From NCBI GenBank assembly GCA_050174775.1, contig JBFXJP010000001.1, positions 930,001 through 994,000 of the forward strand: a stretch of 64,000 nt of DNA. Direction: 5' to 3'. Below the pieces are notes generated by a model, which did no database searches, was not told the origin of the DNA, and saw only the letters and a program-made list of their open reading frames with translations. The position numbers were made by a program, and so were the translations under genes. The DNA comes from CAYPGJ01 sp050174775. Its GTDB lineage: Bacteria > Planctomycetota > Phycisphaerae > Phycisphaerales > UBA1924. Positions 45,206 through 53,371 of the stretch are shown piece by piece (position 1 is the first letter of the stretch; the number at the start of each line of letters is the position of its first letter).

Positions 45206-46276
45206 TCACTTGGACTCGTTCGTTTCACGGGCAAGGCGCGCGAGCATATCGCGCGCCTCCGCGCTTCCGAGTCTGGCGGCGCTCTCTGCGTAGATGCCCG
45301 CGCTCGTCTTGTCCCCGGCACGCTCGGCCCATCGTGCGGCCAGGAGCGCGAGAGCCACGTTCTGCTGGTGCTTTGCGCTCGCCCGTGCGGTCAAGGCCGC
45401 GGCGTCACTGACGCGCCCCAGCATGGCGTAGCACGTCGCGGCTTCCTCCACGAGACCGGCGTCGGCTTCGAGGACGTCGGGGTCGAACGCGAGCAGCATC
45501 CGGAGGGCGTGCTCGGGCTTGTTCTCCCGTCGGTACACGCGGACCTCGAGCGCGGCCCACATCAGGGACTCCGGCTCGAGGGCCCGGGCCTTCTCGATGT
45601 GCTGGCGGGCCATGCCCAGCTTGTTCTCCTCGAGCGCGAGGTCGGCCAAGCCTGCCCAGGCGATGGCGAGTTGGGGGTCAATGACGGTGGCGCGGACGAG
45701 GCTGGCCTTGGCTTCGTCGGTCTTGTGGAGGAGGCGCTGCACCTGGCCCAGATAGAGCGCGATCTTCGCGCTGCCCGGCTCCTTGGCCTGCGCGATGGCG
45801 AGATGTTCGGCGCTCTCGTCGAGACGGCCCAGATCGCTGGCGAGCACACCCGCGGCGAAGCGCATCTCGCCGCTCGCGCTCCCGACGCTCATGGCGCGCT
45901 GGTACGCGGCGTAGGCGTCCTCCTTGCGGCCCTGCGCAAGGAGTGTCTCGCCCAGAAGCAGCCAGGCGTCCTGACGCTGAGGCGCCTTGTCGGTGAGGGC
46001 GCGGAGGACCGTCTCTGCCTTGCCCGGCTCTTCCTGCCGGAGGTATTGCTCGGCGGCGCGGATCGCCGTGTCACCCTCGCTCGCGCTGACGGTGCGCTCA
46101 CCGGCGAGGGGCGAGCCGCCTCCGGCTGCGGAGCCTGAGGTTGAGGCTCGCGCGCTGCGGAGCGCGTTGCGGACCCCCCACGCCCCGGCGCCGATGACGC
46201 CAAGGGTGAGCACAGCCACAGCCACGCCGTACCAGAGACTCCCCGACTTTCGCCGACCTGACCCGTAGCCGTCCAT
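45206..46276 (-). CDS. Membrane-anchored TPR protein
   Basis: The 356-residue product has a short basic N-terminus, one transmembrane helix (about 14-34, LWYGVAVAVLTLGVIGAG) and about six tetratricopeptide repeats (for example QDAWLLLGETLLAQGRKEDAY, AIAWAGLADLALEENKLGMA). These form a periplasmic protein-binding scaffold, probably in an envelope complex; the partner is unknown. ATG 46276 is 7 nt from a TAGAGT box, and the upstream frame is not protein-like. Confidence 0.8.
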   Translation of the reverse strand: MDGYGSGRRKSGSLWYGVAVAVLTLGVIGAGAWGVRNALRSARASTSGSAAGGGSPLAGERTVSASEGDTAIRAAEQYLRQEEPGKAETVLRALTDKAPQRQDAWLLLGETLLAQGRKEDAYAAYQRAMSVGSASGEMRFAAGVLASDLGRLDESAEHLAIAQAKEPGSAKIALYLGQVQRLLHKTDEAKASLVRATVIDPQLAIAWAGLADLALEENKLGMARQHIEKARALEPESLMWAALEVRVYRRENKPEHALRMLLAFDPDVLEADAGLVEEAATCYAMLGRVSDAAALTARASAKHQQNVALALLAARWAERAGDKTSAGIYAESAARLGSAEARDMLARLARETNESK

Positions 46277-46283
46277 ACGGCGC

Positions 46284-46289
46284 ACTCTA
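46284..46289 (-). promoter_or_regulatory. Candidate -10 element (TAGAGT) for the TPR gene
   Basis: On the minus strand TAGAGT ends 7 nt before the ATG at 46276. It shares the 67-nt divergent region with valS, which has a TACACT (46328-46333) 10 nt before its own ATG. Confidence 0.35.
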
Positions 46290-46343
46290 CCCCCGTCCGC
46301 ATGGGCGGTGCGGGCTGTGGAGGGGGGTACACTCCGCCTCCCC

Positions 46344-49300
46344 ATGACCACCGAACTCCCCAAGACCTACCAGCCCGGCGAGCACGAGACGCGGATTCGA
46401 GAGCGTTGGGAGAAGTCCCGCGCGTTCCATGCCGAGCCGAGCCGCGTCTCGGCCAGCCGCAAGCCCTACACCATCCTCATCCCTCCGCCGAACGTCACCG
46501 CGGCGCTGCACCTTGGGCACGCGCTCAACAACACGCTGCAGGACGTGCTCGCGCGTGCGCACCGGATGATGGGCTTCGAGACGCTGTGGATGCCGGGGAC
46601 GGACCACGCGGGCATCGCGACGCAGACGGTGGTGGAGAAGCGCTTGATCTCGGAGGGCAAGCCGGCACGGATCAAGTGGGAGCGGGACGCGTTCGTCGAG
46701 CAGGTGCAGAAGTTCAAGGACGAGTACGAAGCGGTGATCACGGGGCAGCTCAAGGCGATGGGCTGCTCGTGCGATTGGGACCGACAACGGTTCACGATGG
46801 ACGAGGTGTGCGCGCGGGCGGTGCGCGAGGCGTTCTTCCGTTTGTTCCAGGACGGGCTGATCTACCGGGGCAAGCGGCTCGTGAACTGGGACCCGGTGAC
46901 GCAGACGGTGCTGGCGGATGACGAGGTGGAGATGGAGGAAGTCGACGGCTTCTTCTATTACCTGCGCTATCCGCTGTGCGATGCGAGCGGGAAGCCGCTG
47001 CGCGTGCCGATGCCGGACGGGACGGTGGCGGATCACGTGACGGTGGCGACGACGAGGCCGGAGACGTATCTGGGGGACACGGCCGTGGCCGTGAACCCGA
47101 AGGACCCGAGGTGGCCGGCGCTCTCGGGCGCGAAGGCGTTCGTGCGGTTGCCGCTGGTGACGCGCGTGATCCCGATTGTGGCGGATGATTACGTGGTGAT
47201 GCCCGCGGCGATGCAGGCTGACCCGGAGGCGGCGGCGAAGGACCCGAAGGCCGCGTACGCGACGGGGTTCTTGAAGGTGACGCCGGCGCACGACACGAAC
47301 GATTATGAGATCGGGCAGCGGCATTCGCTGCCGATCATCAATGTGATGGCGCCGGACGCGTCGATCTCGGACAAGCACGGGTGGACGGACGTGCACGAGG
47401 CGGTGCAGTTTGTGGGCATGCCGCGCGAGGATGCGCGGAAGGCGGTGGTCACGGCGTTCAAGAACGCGAACCTGCTCGAAGCGCAGAAGCCGTACAAGCA
47501 CTCCGTGGGGCATTCGTACCGCTCACATGCAGCGATCGAGCCGTACCTGTCGGACCAGTGGTACATCGCGGTGAAGAAGCAGATCCCGAGCCTGCCCGAC
47601 GCGGGGATGATCAAGGGGACGGACGTGCCGGCGCATTCGCTCGCGGGGCTCGCGCTGCAGCCGCTCCTCGATGGGAAGCTGAGGTTCGTGCCGGAGCGGT
47701 ACGCGAAGACGTACCAGACGTGGCTGGAGAACCTGCGCGACTGGCCGATCTCGAGGCAGCTGTGGTGGGGGCACAGGATTCCGGTGTGGACGAAGCATGT
47801 TGAGCGCTACAGCGACTTCACAGGTGAGCACTGTGGCGACCGCAACGACTACATCAGTGAGACGTTGTGGCACATGAGACTTGAGAATGATGATGACGCG
47901 ACCGCGTCCTATTGGAACTCCGCGGTCGATCCGAATTTGGATTCATACTCTCCCAGACCGGAATGGGATCCTGACGATCCGGCGTCGCCGCACCCGTTAC
48001 GCGATCTCCGTGATGTGAATGTCCACATCTGCCTGCGCGCATCTGGAACGCATCGGAATCCCAATGCCCCGACACCAGAGTTTCCGGAATTTTTTCAGGG
48101 CGATGAGCTTCTTGAGTCCCAGGGCTTCCGCCGCGACTCCGACGTCCTCGACACGTGGTTCTCGTCCGGACTCTGGCCGCTCTCGACAATGGGCTGGCCG
48201 GACAGCGCGCAGTCGGACGAGACGCGCGGTGTGCTCGAGGTCTTCAACCCCACCAACGTGCTCTGCACCGCGCGCGAGATCATCACGCTCTGGGTCTCGC
48301 GCATGGTCATGTTCAACCGCTACTTCCTCGCTGAGGACGGCACGCCCGGCCCGGCGCCCTTCCATGACGTCTTCATCCACTCCGTCATCCAGGACGGGGA
48401 GGGACGCAAGATGTCCAAGTCGCTCGGCAACGGGGTCGACCCGCTCGACATCATCGCGACCCACGGCGCCGACGCCCTGCGCTTCACGCTCTGCCACATG
48501 ACCACGCAGACGCAGGACGTCCGCATGCCCGTCGAGCGCGACGAGCGCACCGGCAAGAACTCCTCCCCCAAGTTCGACCTCGGACGCAACTTCTGCAACA
48601 AGCTGTGGAACGCGTCGAGGTTCGCGCTGTCGATACTCGATAGCGCTGCCGGAAGCGCATCGGGCACAGCGGTCGATCCGACGTCGCTCACGCTCGCGGA
48701 CCGGTGGATTCTCTCGCGTCTTGCCTCGGCGACGAAGGCGATCAATGAGTGCGTGGAGCGGTATGAGTACGCGGAGTACGCCGCGGCGTTGTACGACCTG
48801 CTGTGGCGCGACTTCTGCGATTGGTATCTGGAGGCGATCAAGCCGACGGTGAAGGGGGACACGGCGCTGGGAGCGGGGCAGCGGGCCGTGCTGCGCGCGA
48901 CGCTGGACGCGATCCTGCGGCTGCTGCACCCCGTGGCGCCGTACATCACGGAGGCCATCTACGAGCGGCTGCGCGAGGTGAGGACGGCGGAGGTGAAGGG
49001 GCTGATGCTCGGGATGCACGAGTCGGGGCTGCTGTGCCTGTCGGGTTGGCCTGAGGTGAACAGTGCGTTGCGGGACGAGGAAGCCGAGCAGCGGTTCGAG
49101 CGGTTGCGGACGCTGACGGAGTCGGTGCGCGAAGCGCGGGCGAAGCAGAACGTGGCGCCGAAGCGCAAGCTGACGCTGCATGTGGACAAGGGATTGGCCG
49201 AGGCGATCGGGCAGGGGCAGGGTCTGGTGGAGACACTGGCGGGGCTGGAGAAGGTGACCACGGAAGCTCCGCCGTCCGGGGGCGGGTCGATGGTGATCAC

Positions 49301-49547
49301 GTTCGAGGGAGCGCAGCGGCACATCTCGGGATTGACGGACGAGGTGGATGCGGGCGCCGAGCGGGCACGGCTCGAGAAGAAGGTCGAGGACCTGTCAAAG
49401 TCGATCGCCGCGCTCGAAGGGCGCCTGAACAACCCCGGCTACGCCGACAAGGCGCCGGCCAAGCTCGTGCAGCAGACGCGCGATCAGCTGACGGCGCAGC
49501 AGGCGGAGCTGAGCGCGACGAGGGATGCGCTGGGGCGGCTTGGATGA
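46344..49547 (+). CDS. valS: Valyl-tRNA synthetase with an extra insertion
   Basis: The 1067-residue class I synthetase charges tRNA-Val. It has HLGH (56-59), the editing domain with TTRPETYLGDTAV (237-249) and HDTNDYEIG, RQLWWGHRIPVW, DVLDTWFSSGLWP, KMSKS (689-693), the anticodon domain, and the C-terminal coiled coil (about 995-1067). Between RIPVW (482) and DVLDTWFSS (600) lie about 115 residues where relatives have roughly 35. This segment is Asp/Asn/Arg/Pro-rich and uses codons rare nearby (AGA, TTA, CTT, TCT, ACA, GGA). Flanking motifs and both catalytic signatures are intact, so the enzyme should work. Confidence 0.95.
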   Translation: MTTELPKTYQPGEHETRIRERWEKSRAFHAEPSRVSASRKPYTILIPPPNVTAALHLGHALNNTLQDVLARAHRMMGFETLWMPGTDHAGIATQTVVEKRLISEGKPARIKWERDAFVEQVQKFKDEYEAVITGQLKAMGCSCDWDRQRFTMDEVCARAVREAFFRLFQDGLIYRGKRLVNWDPVTQTVLADDEVEMEEVDGFFYYLRYPLCDASGKPLRVPMPDGTVADHVTVATTRPETYLGDTAVAVNPKDPRWPALSGAKAFVRLPLVTRVIPIVADDYVVMPAAMQADPEAAAKDPKAAYATGFLKVTPAHDTNDYEIGQRHSLPIINVMAPDASISDKHGWTDVHEAVQFVGMPREDARKAVVTAFKNANLLEAQKPYKHSVGHSYRSHAAIEPYLSDQWYIAVKKQIPSLPDAGMIKGTDVPAHSLAGLALQPLLDGKLRFVPERYAKTYQTWLENLRDWPISRQLWWGHRIPVWTKHVERYSDFTGEHCGDRNDYISETLWHMRLENDDDATASYWNSAVDPNLDSYSPRPEWDPDDPASPHPLRDLRDVNVHICLRASGTHRNPNAPTPEFPEFFQGDELLESQGFRRDSDVLDTWFSSGLWPLSTMGWPDSAQSDETRGVLEVFNPTNVLCTAREIITLWVSRMVMFNRYFLAEDGTPGPAPFHDVFIHSVIQDGEGRKMSKSLGNGVDPLDIIATHGADALRFTLCHMTTQTQDVRMPVERDERTGKNSSPKFDLGRNFCNKLWNASRFALSILDSAAGSASGTAVDPTSLTLADRWILSRLASATKAINECVERYEYAEYAAALYDLLWRDFCDWYLEAIKPTVKGDTALGAGQRAVLRATLDAILRLLHPVAPYITEAIYERLREVRTAEVKGLMLGMHESGLLCLSGWPEVNSALRDEEAEQRFERLRTLTESVREARAKQNVAPKRKLTLHVDKGLAEAIGQGQGLVETLAGLEKVTTEAPPSGGGSMVITFEGAQRHISGLTDEVDAGAERARLEKKVEDLSKSIAALEGRLNNPGYADKAPAKLVQQTRDQLTAQQAELSATRDALGRLG

Positions 49548-50605
49548 GGGGCGTGCGTGCGGGCGTGCTGGGGCTGACGATGCTCGCGCTGGGCGCGTGC
49601 GGGGGGACGACGCGCACGGGTGGGACAGGCACAGGGTCGAGCACGAGCGGCTTCGTCGGAGCGCCGGGCGCGGGGGTTGAGCGGGATGTGGTGGTGTCGA
49701 ACGAGGCGTGGACGTTCGATCGGGCCGAGGGGAGGCTGATCACGACAGCGCACTACCGGGTGTTCACGACGGAGAAGGAGCCGATCACGATCTCGCGCTT
49801 GCCGAGGTTTCTGGAGTTGGCGCTGGATCACTACCGCAGCGCGATCGTGCCGCTGCCGGCGCCGCCGGTGAAGCTCGACGTGTTTCTGATGGACAACCGG
49901 GATCAGTGGAAGCGGCTCACGTTGCAGATGATGGGGCGCGAGGGGGAGCGGTATCACCGGATCGGACGGGGCGGTTTCGCGCACGGGGGGCGTGCGTTCC
50001 TGTGGGACATCGGGGTGTTCGACACGCTGGCGATCGCGGCGCACGAGGGGTGGCATCAGTACACGCAGCGCACGTTTCGCGATCCGCTTCCGATCTACAT
50101 GGAGGAGGGATTGGCCTCGTTCATGGAGGGGCATCGGTGGGCGGGGAACACGCCGGTGTTCCTGCCGTGGTCGAATCTGGAGCGGTATGACCGGCTACGG
50201 ACGGCGCACGCGAGGCGGGAGTTGGTCCCGCTGTCGAGGTTGCTGTCGGAGGCGCCGCAGGATTTGTTGGCGGGGGCGGGGGATGAGGCCTTGCGGTACT
50301 ACGCGCAGGTGTGGGCGCTGATGCACTTCCTGAATGAGGGTGAGGGTGGGGCGTACCGGGAGGGATTGCGGAACCTGCTGCTGGATGCGGAGCAGGGGAA
50401 GGTCCGGGAAGTTGTGCGCGTGCGGTTTGGAGAGCGGGGATTGGCGGCGTTGTTCGCGCGGCGTGGATCGTTGGTGCTCGAGGCGTACCTGCCGAAGTCG
50501 CTCGAGGAGGTCGATCGGGAGTACGGTGTGTTCGTGTCCCGTCTGGTGGCCGCGGGGTCGAGAGATCGGATCGTGCAGGGGCAATCGCCGAACGAGAAAC
50601 GGTGA
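49544..50605 (+). CDS. Lipoprotein with a gluzincin-type zinc peptidase-like domain (DUF1570-like)
   Basis: The 353-residue product has a lipobox (TMLALGAC, Cys19) and a Gly/Thr/Ser linker. A domain with H-E-G-W-H (167-171) and a downstream Glu (YMEEGLASF, about 187-188) follows, the layout of peptidase-MA-like gluzincins. Strands such as HYRVFTTEKEP and VKLDVFLMDNRDQW before the motif also fit DUF1570-type proteins common in planctomycetes. It should be anchored in the envelope facing outward. The ATG overlaps the valS stop (ATGA). Confidence 0.75.
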   Translation: MRGVRAGVLGLTMLALGACGGTTRTGGTGTGSSTSGFVGAPGAGVERDVVVSNEAWTFDRAEGRLITTAHYRVFTTEKEPITISRLPRFLELALDHYRSAIVPLPAPPVKLDVFLMDNRDQWKRLTLQMMGREGERYHRIGRGGFAHGGRAFLWDIGVFDTLAIAAHEGWHQYTQRTFRDPLPIYMEEGLASFMEGHRWAGNTPVFLPWSNLERYDRLRTAHARRELVPLSRLLSEAPQDLLAGAGDEALRYYAQVWALMHFLNEGEGGAYREGLRNLLLDAEQGKVREVVRVRFGERGLAALFARRGSLVLEAYLPKSLEEVDREYGVFVSRLVAAGSRDRIVQGQSPNEKR

Positions 50606-50973
50606 TATTCCGCGAAATTTGCGCACAACTCGCGCGGATGAGGGGTCTCCGCAACCTCTCTGAGCATTGCTGCGAACCTTCATTTGTTCTTGTTGGGCGG
50701 ATTGGCCCGGAGGCGGGAGAAGCGACCCCCAAAGCCTTGCCCACCCTATTTCCCGGCGATATGCTGGGGTGAGAGGGCGGACACGTCTTGGTAGCGCCAG
50801 AAAGGGGTTCGGCGCGCCTTCCTGCTTTGTCCGGAGAGCCTACCGGCTCGTCTCCGCCTTGGAACATCCTTTGCTGTTCCGGGGTGTCATTCCACCAGGC
50901 TTCCCTCTTACTCAACGCCCCAGGCTTGCAGAAATGCAGGTCTGGGGTTGTTCTTTTCAACCGGCTGTGCGTT
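50606..50973. other. Convergent intergenic interval with dense RNA-like secondary structure
   Basis: This 368-nt stretch between convergent genes has no credible protein but several strong hairpins. 50832-50856 has arms CGGAGAGCC and GGCTC..TCCG. 50861-50880 has GGAACA/TGTTCC. 50918-50947 has a 13-bp stem closed by GAAA. 50958-50983 has CAACCG..CTG/CAG..CGGTTG. Distant CGGACA (50778) and TGTCCG (50828) enclose a further fold. The 13-bp stem has two G-U pairs only if read as plus-strand RNA, and GAAA is a GNRA loop on that strand. It does not match tmRNA, RNase P or SRP RNA signatures known to me. A decayed gene is the alternative. Confidence 0.4.
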
Positions 50974-52182
50974 TCAGCGGTTGCTCTGCGTGACTTTGCC
51001 CGACCATGCCCACGCGCCTGCCAGACCGGCAGCGACGACGATGAGGAGTAGCGCGGCTGTCGCTTGTGCAGGAGAGACGCCGACGCTCGTGCTTACAGCG
51101 CCTGCGGCCAAGCCGCCCAGCGGGCCGAGGGTGTACCCGACACCAATGAGAGACTCGTGGACACCGCCGGCCTCAACCTCGGCTGCGCCGACTTCCATGG
51201 CGTAGTAGATCGCGGCTGAGTAGACCGCGCCCATACCGGCCCCGAAGAGGATGAGACCGAGCGCAAGGATCGCGGGGGAGGATGCGAGGACACTGAGCGC
51301 GAAGCCGGCGAGGATGATTGCGGCGGCGGCGCGGATGGCGCCCCAGCGCCCGTGCCAGCCGCCCCACGCGAAGAAGAGGGCGAAGACGGCGAAACGGGAG
51401 GCTTGCCAGGTCCATGCGAGGGGCGCCTGCCAGGCGCTCGGGACGTCGAGCGTCTTGACGAGGTCGGGGAGCATGGGCGCGAGGCAGTAGGAGAGGACGT
51501 AGGAGGTGGGGAGGAGCCAGCGGCACGCTGCAAGGAGCCGCTCGTACACGGGGGGGTGTGGGTGCGCGTCGGTGAGGTGACGGGGGGGCTCGGGTGTGAG
51601 AGGGAAGAGGAGGAAACAGGAGAGGACCTGCACGAGGGCGGCGAACGCGGGAACAGCGAGCGGGCTCCACTCCAGGATGGGGGCGATGACGAACCCCGCG
51701 GCGACACCCGCGGAGGACCAGACGATGTTGAACCAGCCTGTGGCTTTGCGGAGAGCGTCGGCACGGCGCGCGCCGGAGAGGTAGGACTCGACGATGGGCC
51801 AGAGCGCCCCGTTCATGGCGTTGAATGCGGGCGCGGCGAGCCAAACGGCCAGGACATGCCCTTTGAAGAACCACGGCGCGGCCGCTGCCGCTGCGAGAAG
51901 GACCATGATGACTGCGAGCACCGCGCGCGTGGAGATCCACGGCACGCGTTCGGCGAGCCGCCGGAGGGCTGGACCGATGAGCATGGCGCCGGGCACGTAC
52001 GTGGCGCCGAGCACGAGGCCGAGGAGGAGGTTGTCGGTGCGGGAGAAGCCGTACTGGCGTTGCGCGACGAAGAAGATGCCGAGCATGAACGCGACGGTGG
52101 AGAGGCTGGAGAGCCACGTGAGCGCGAGAACCAGGGGAAGGGGCGTCGGACGCCCCGGGATGTTGGCGCGGGGGGTGTGCAT
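50974..52182 (-). CDS. MFS-type transporter
   Basis: The 402-residue product has about eleven to twelve hydrophobic helices and a MFS layout: a first half to about 205, a polar central loop (TPEPPRHLTDAHPHPPVYERL, about 195-215), and a second half with RFAVFALFFAWGGWHGRWG. It resembles drug/metabolite efflux MFS members, but the RxxDRxGRR-type motif A is not clear, so the substrate is open. It is convergent with the structured interval at 50606-50973. Confidence 0.75.
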   Translation of the reverse strand: MHTPRANIPGRPTPLPLVLALTWLSSLSTVAFMLGIFFVAQRQYGFSRTDNLLLGLVLGATYVPGAMLIGPALRRLAERVPWISTRAVLAVIMVLLAAAAAAPWFFKGHVLAVWLAAPAFNAMNGALWPIVESYLSGARRADALRKATGWFNIVWSSAGVAAGFVIAPILEWSPLAVPAFAALVQVLSCFLLFPLTPEPPRHLTDAHPHPPVYERLLAACRWLLPTSYVLSYCLAPMLPDLVKTLDVPSAWQAPLAWTWQASRFAVFALFFAWGGWHGRWGAIRAAAAIILAGFALSVLASSPAILALGLILFGAGMGAVYSAAIYYAMEVGAAEVEAGGVHESLIGVGYTLGPLGGLAAGAVSTSVGVSPAQATAALLLIVVAAGLAGAWAWSGKVTQSNR

Positions 52183-52262
52183 GTATCGCGTTGCCCGAAG
52201 GGGGCGGGGATCGTAGCATCACCCTCTTGGAACGGGCGTTGTCGCGAGAGCGCACACGCAGC

Positions 52263-52336
52263 GTGCCCGTAGCTCAATTGGATAGAGCGTCGGCCTCCGA
52301 AGCCGAAGGTTACAGGTTCGACTCCTGTCGGGCATA
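52263..52336 (+). tRNA. tRNA-Arg (anticodon CCG)
   Basis: A 74-nt cloverleaf has acceptor stem GTGCCCG/CGGGCAT (terminal G-U), D-arm GCTCAATTGGATAGAGC, anticodon loop CTCCGAA with CCG, and T-arm ACAGGTTCGACTCCTGT, with discriminator A. CCA is not encoded. Confidence 0.93.
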
Positions 52337-52341
52337 TTTGG

Positions 52342-53364
52342 TCAGGCGTTGCCGGGAACGCCGCCGGGGACGACGCGTTCGATGGCGGTATCGAGGATCT
52401 CCGGGGTGATGAGCGCCCGGTCGGTCTTCGTGCTGCGCGCGCGATGTCTGGCCGCGGTCTGGCAGATGGAGATGATGTCCTCGATCTCGGCCGGGTTCGC
52501 GGCCACTGAGAGGATGCGGCGCGTCAACTCGTCCTCATCGATCGACTGCAGCGTGAAGCCTCGGGAGCGAGCCTCTCGGAGGGAGAGCCCCGCCACGGCC
52601 CGGAGGACCTCTCGCTGATCGTCGGTGACGGTCCGTGCGGCCTGCGGCTCGCGCGCGGCGCCGGGGAGGGCGATCTTGATGCCGAAGAGATTGTCGAGCT
52701 CGCTATCAGACTGGCAGGCGCGCGCGGTGCCGATGACAAGGACGTTGTCGCGCTCGGCGGAGGTTTCGATGAGCGCATCGAGTTCCGCATGCAGCGAGTC
52801 GTCGGGAGAGGAGAAGACGGTGTCGATGCGTGGCAGGAGGAGCATGACCTTCTGCGACTCGTACCGCTTGAGCAGGGTCTTGGCGCGCGCGAGCACGTCC
52901 TCGTTGCGCGGCGAGTGGACGATGAGCACGCGGTCCATCTCGGCGAGCTGGGCCATCCGGAGCGCGAAGGACTTCTTGCCGCACATCGGCGGGCCGATGA
53001 GGAGCGCCTCGTTGCCCACACGGAGGTCGGCGTACGCCTTGGGGTGGCGGGCGCGGTCGATGAGGTCCGCGATCGACTCGAAGACGGCGTCGTAGCCCGC
53101 GACGCGCGGGTGGAGCGCCTCGCGCGGCAGATCATCGAAGGAGAGGGCGATGCGTTCGCGGCGTTTGCGACGATCGACAAGGAAATCGATCAGGGGCGGC
53201 AGGGCCGCGATAGAGGCGATGATCGTGGCGAGGAGGAGGAGCTGCTCGTTGACAAAGGGGATGACTTCGGTGGAGGTGTCCGCGGGCTGGGCATGGGCGT
53301 GCGTGACCGTGAGGAGGGCGAGCGTGAGGACACTCGCGATGGTCATGGGACGCGGGCCGGACAT
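52342..53364 (-). CDS. Membrane-anchored AAA-type protein with degenerate Walker B
   Basis: The roughly 340-residue product has a signal-like or transmembrane N-terminus (about 7-26), a second helix (about 42-62), and an AAA module: Walker A GPPMCGKKS (124-132), then VMLLLPRID (173-181) where FtsH-type proteins have a DE pair before I-D. A lid-like C-terminal domain follows (LTRRILSVAANPAEIEDIISICQTAARHRAR). The overall plan resembles FtsH without its protease. Loss of both Walker B acids suggests ATP binding without normal hydrolysis. It starts 7 nt after ftsY and ends the ribH-nusB-ftsY operon; the start is uncertain (53346 or 53400 possible). Confidence 0.65.
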   Translation of the reverse strand: MSGPRPMTIASVLTLALLTVTHAHAQPADTSTEVIPFVNEQLLLLATIIASIAALPPLIDFLVDRRKRRERIALSFDDLPREALHPRVAGYDAVFESIADLIDRARHPKAYADLRVGNEALLIGPPMCGKKSFALRMAQLAEMDRVLIVHSPRNEDVLARAKTLLKRYESQKVMLLLPRIDTVFSSPDDSLHAELDALIETSAERDNVLVIGTARACQSDSELDNLFGIKIALPGAAREPQAARTVTDDQREVLRAVAGLSLREARSRGFTLQSIDEDELTRRILSVAANPAEIEDIISICQTAARHRARSTKTDRALITPEILDTAIERVVPGGVPGNA

Positions 53365-53371
53365 GCCTGGA

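Noticed and set aside
47800..48130. An intein in valS
   Set aside because: No N-terminal Cys/Ser splice block or C-terminal HN-Cys/Ser/Thr junction, and the segment is far shorter than an intein.
50121..50960. A 279-residue minus-strand frame across the convergent gap
   Set aside because: Half of it is antisense to the gluzincin-like lipoprotein gene, and the rest coincides with stable hairpins, not a protein-like pattern.
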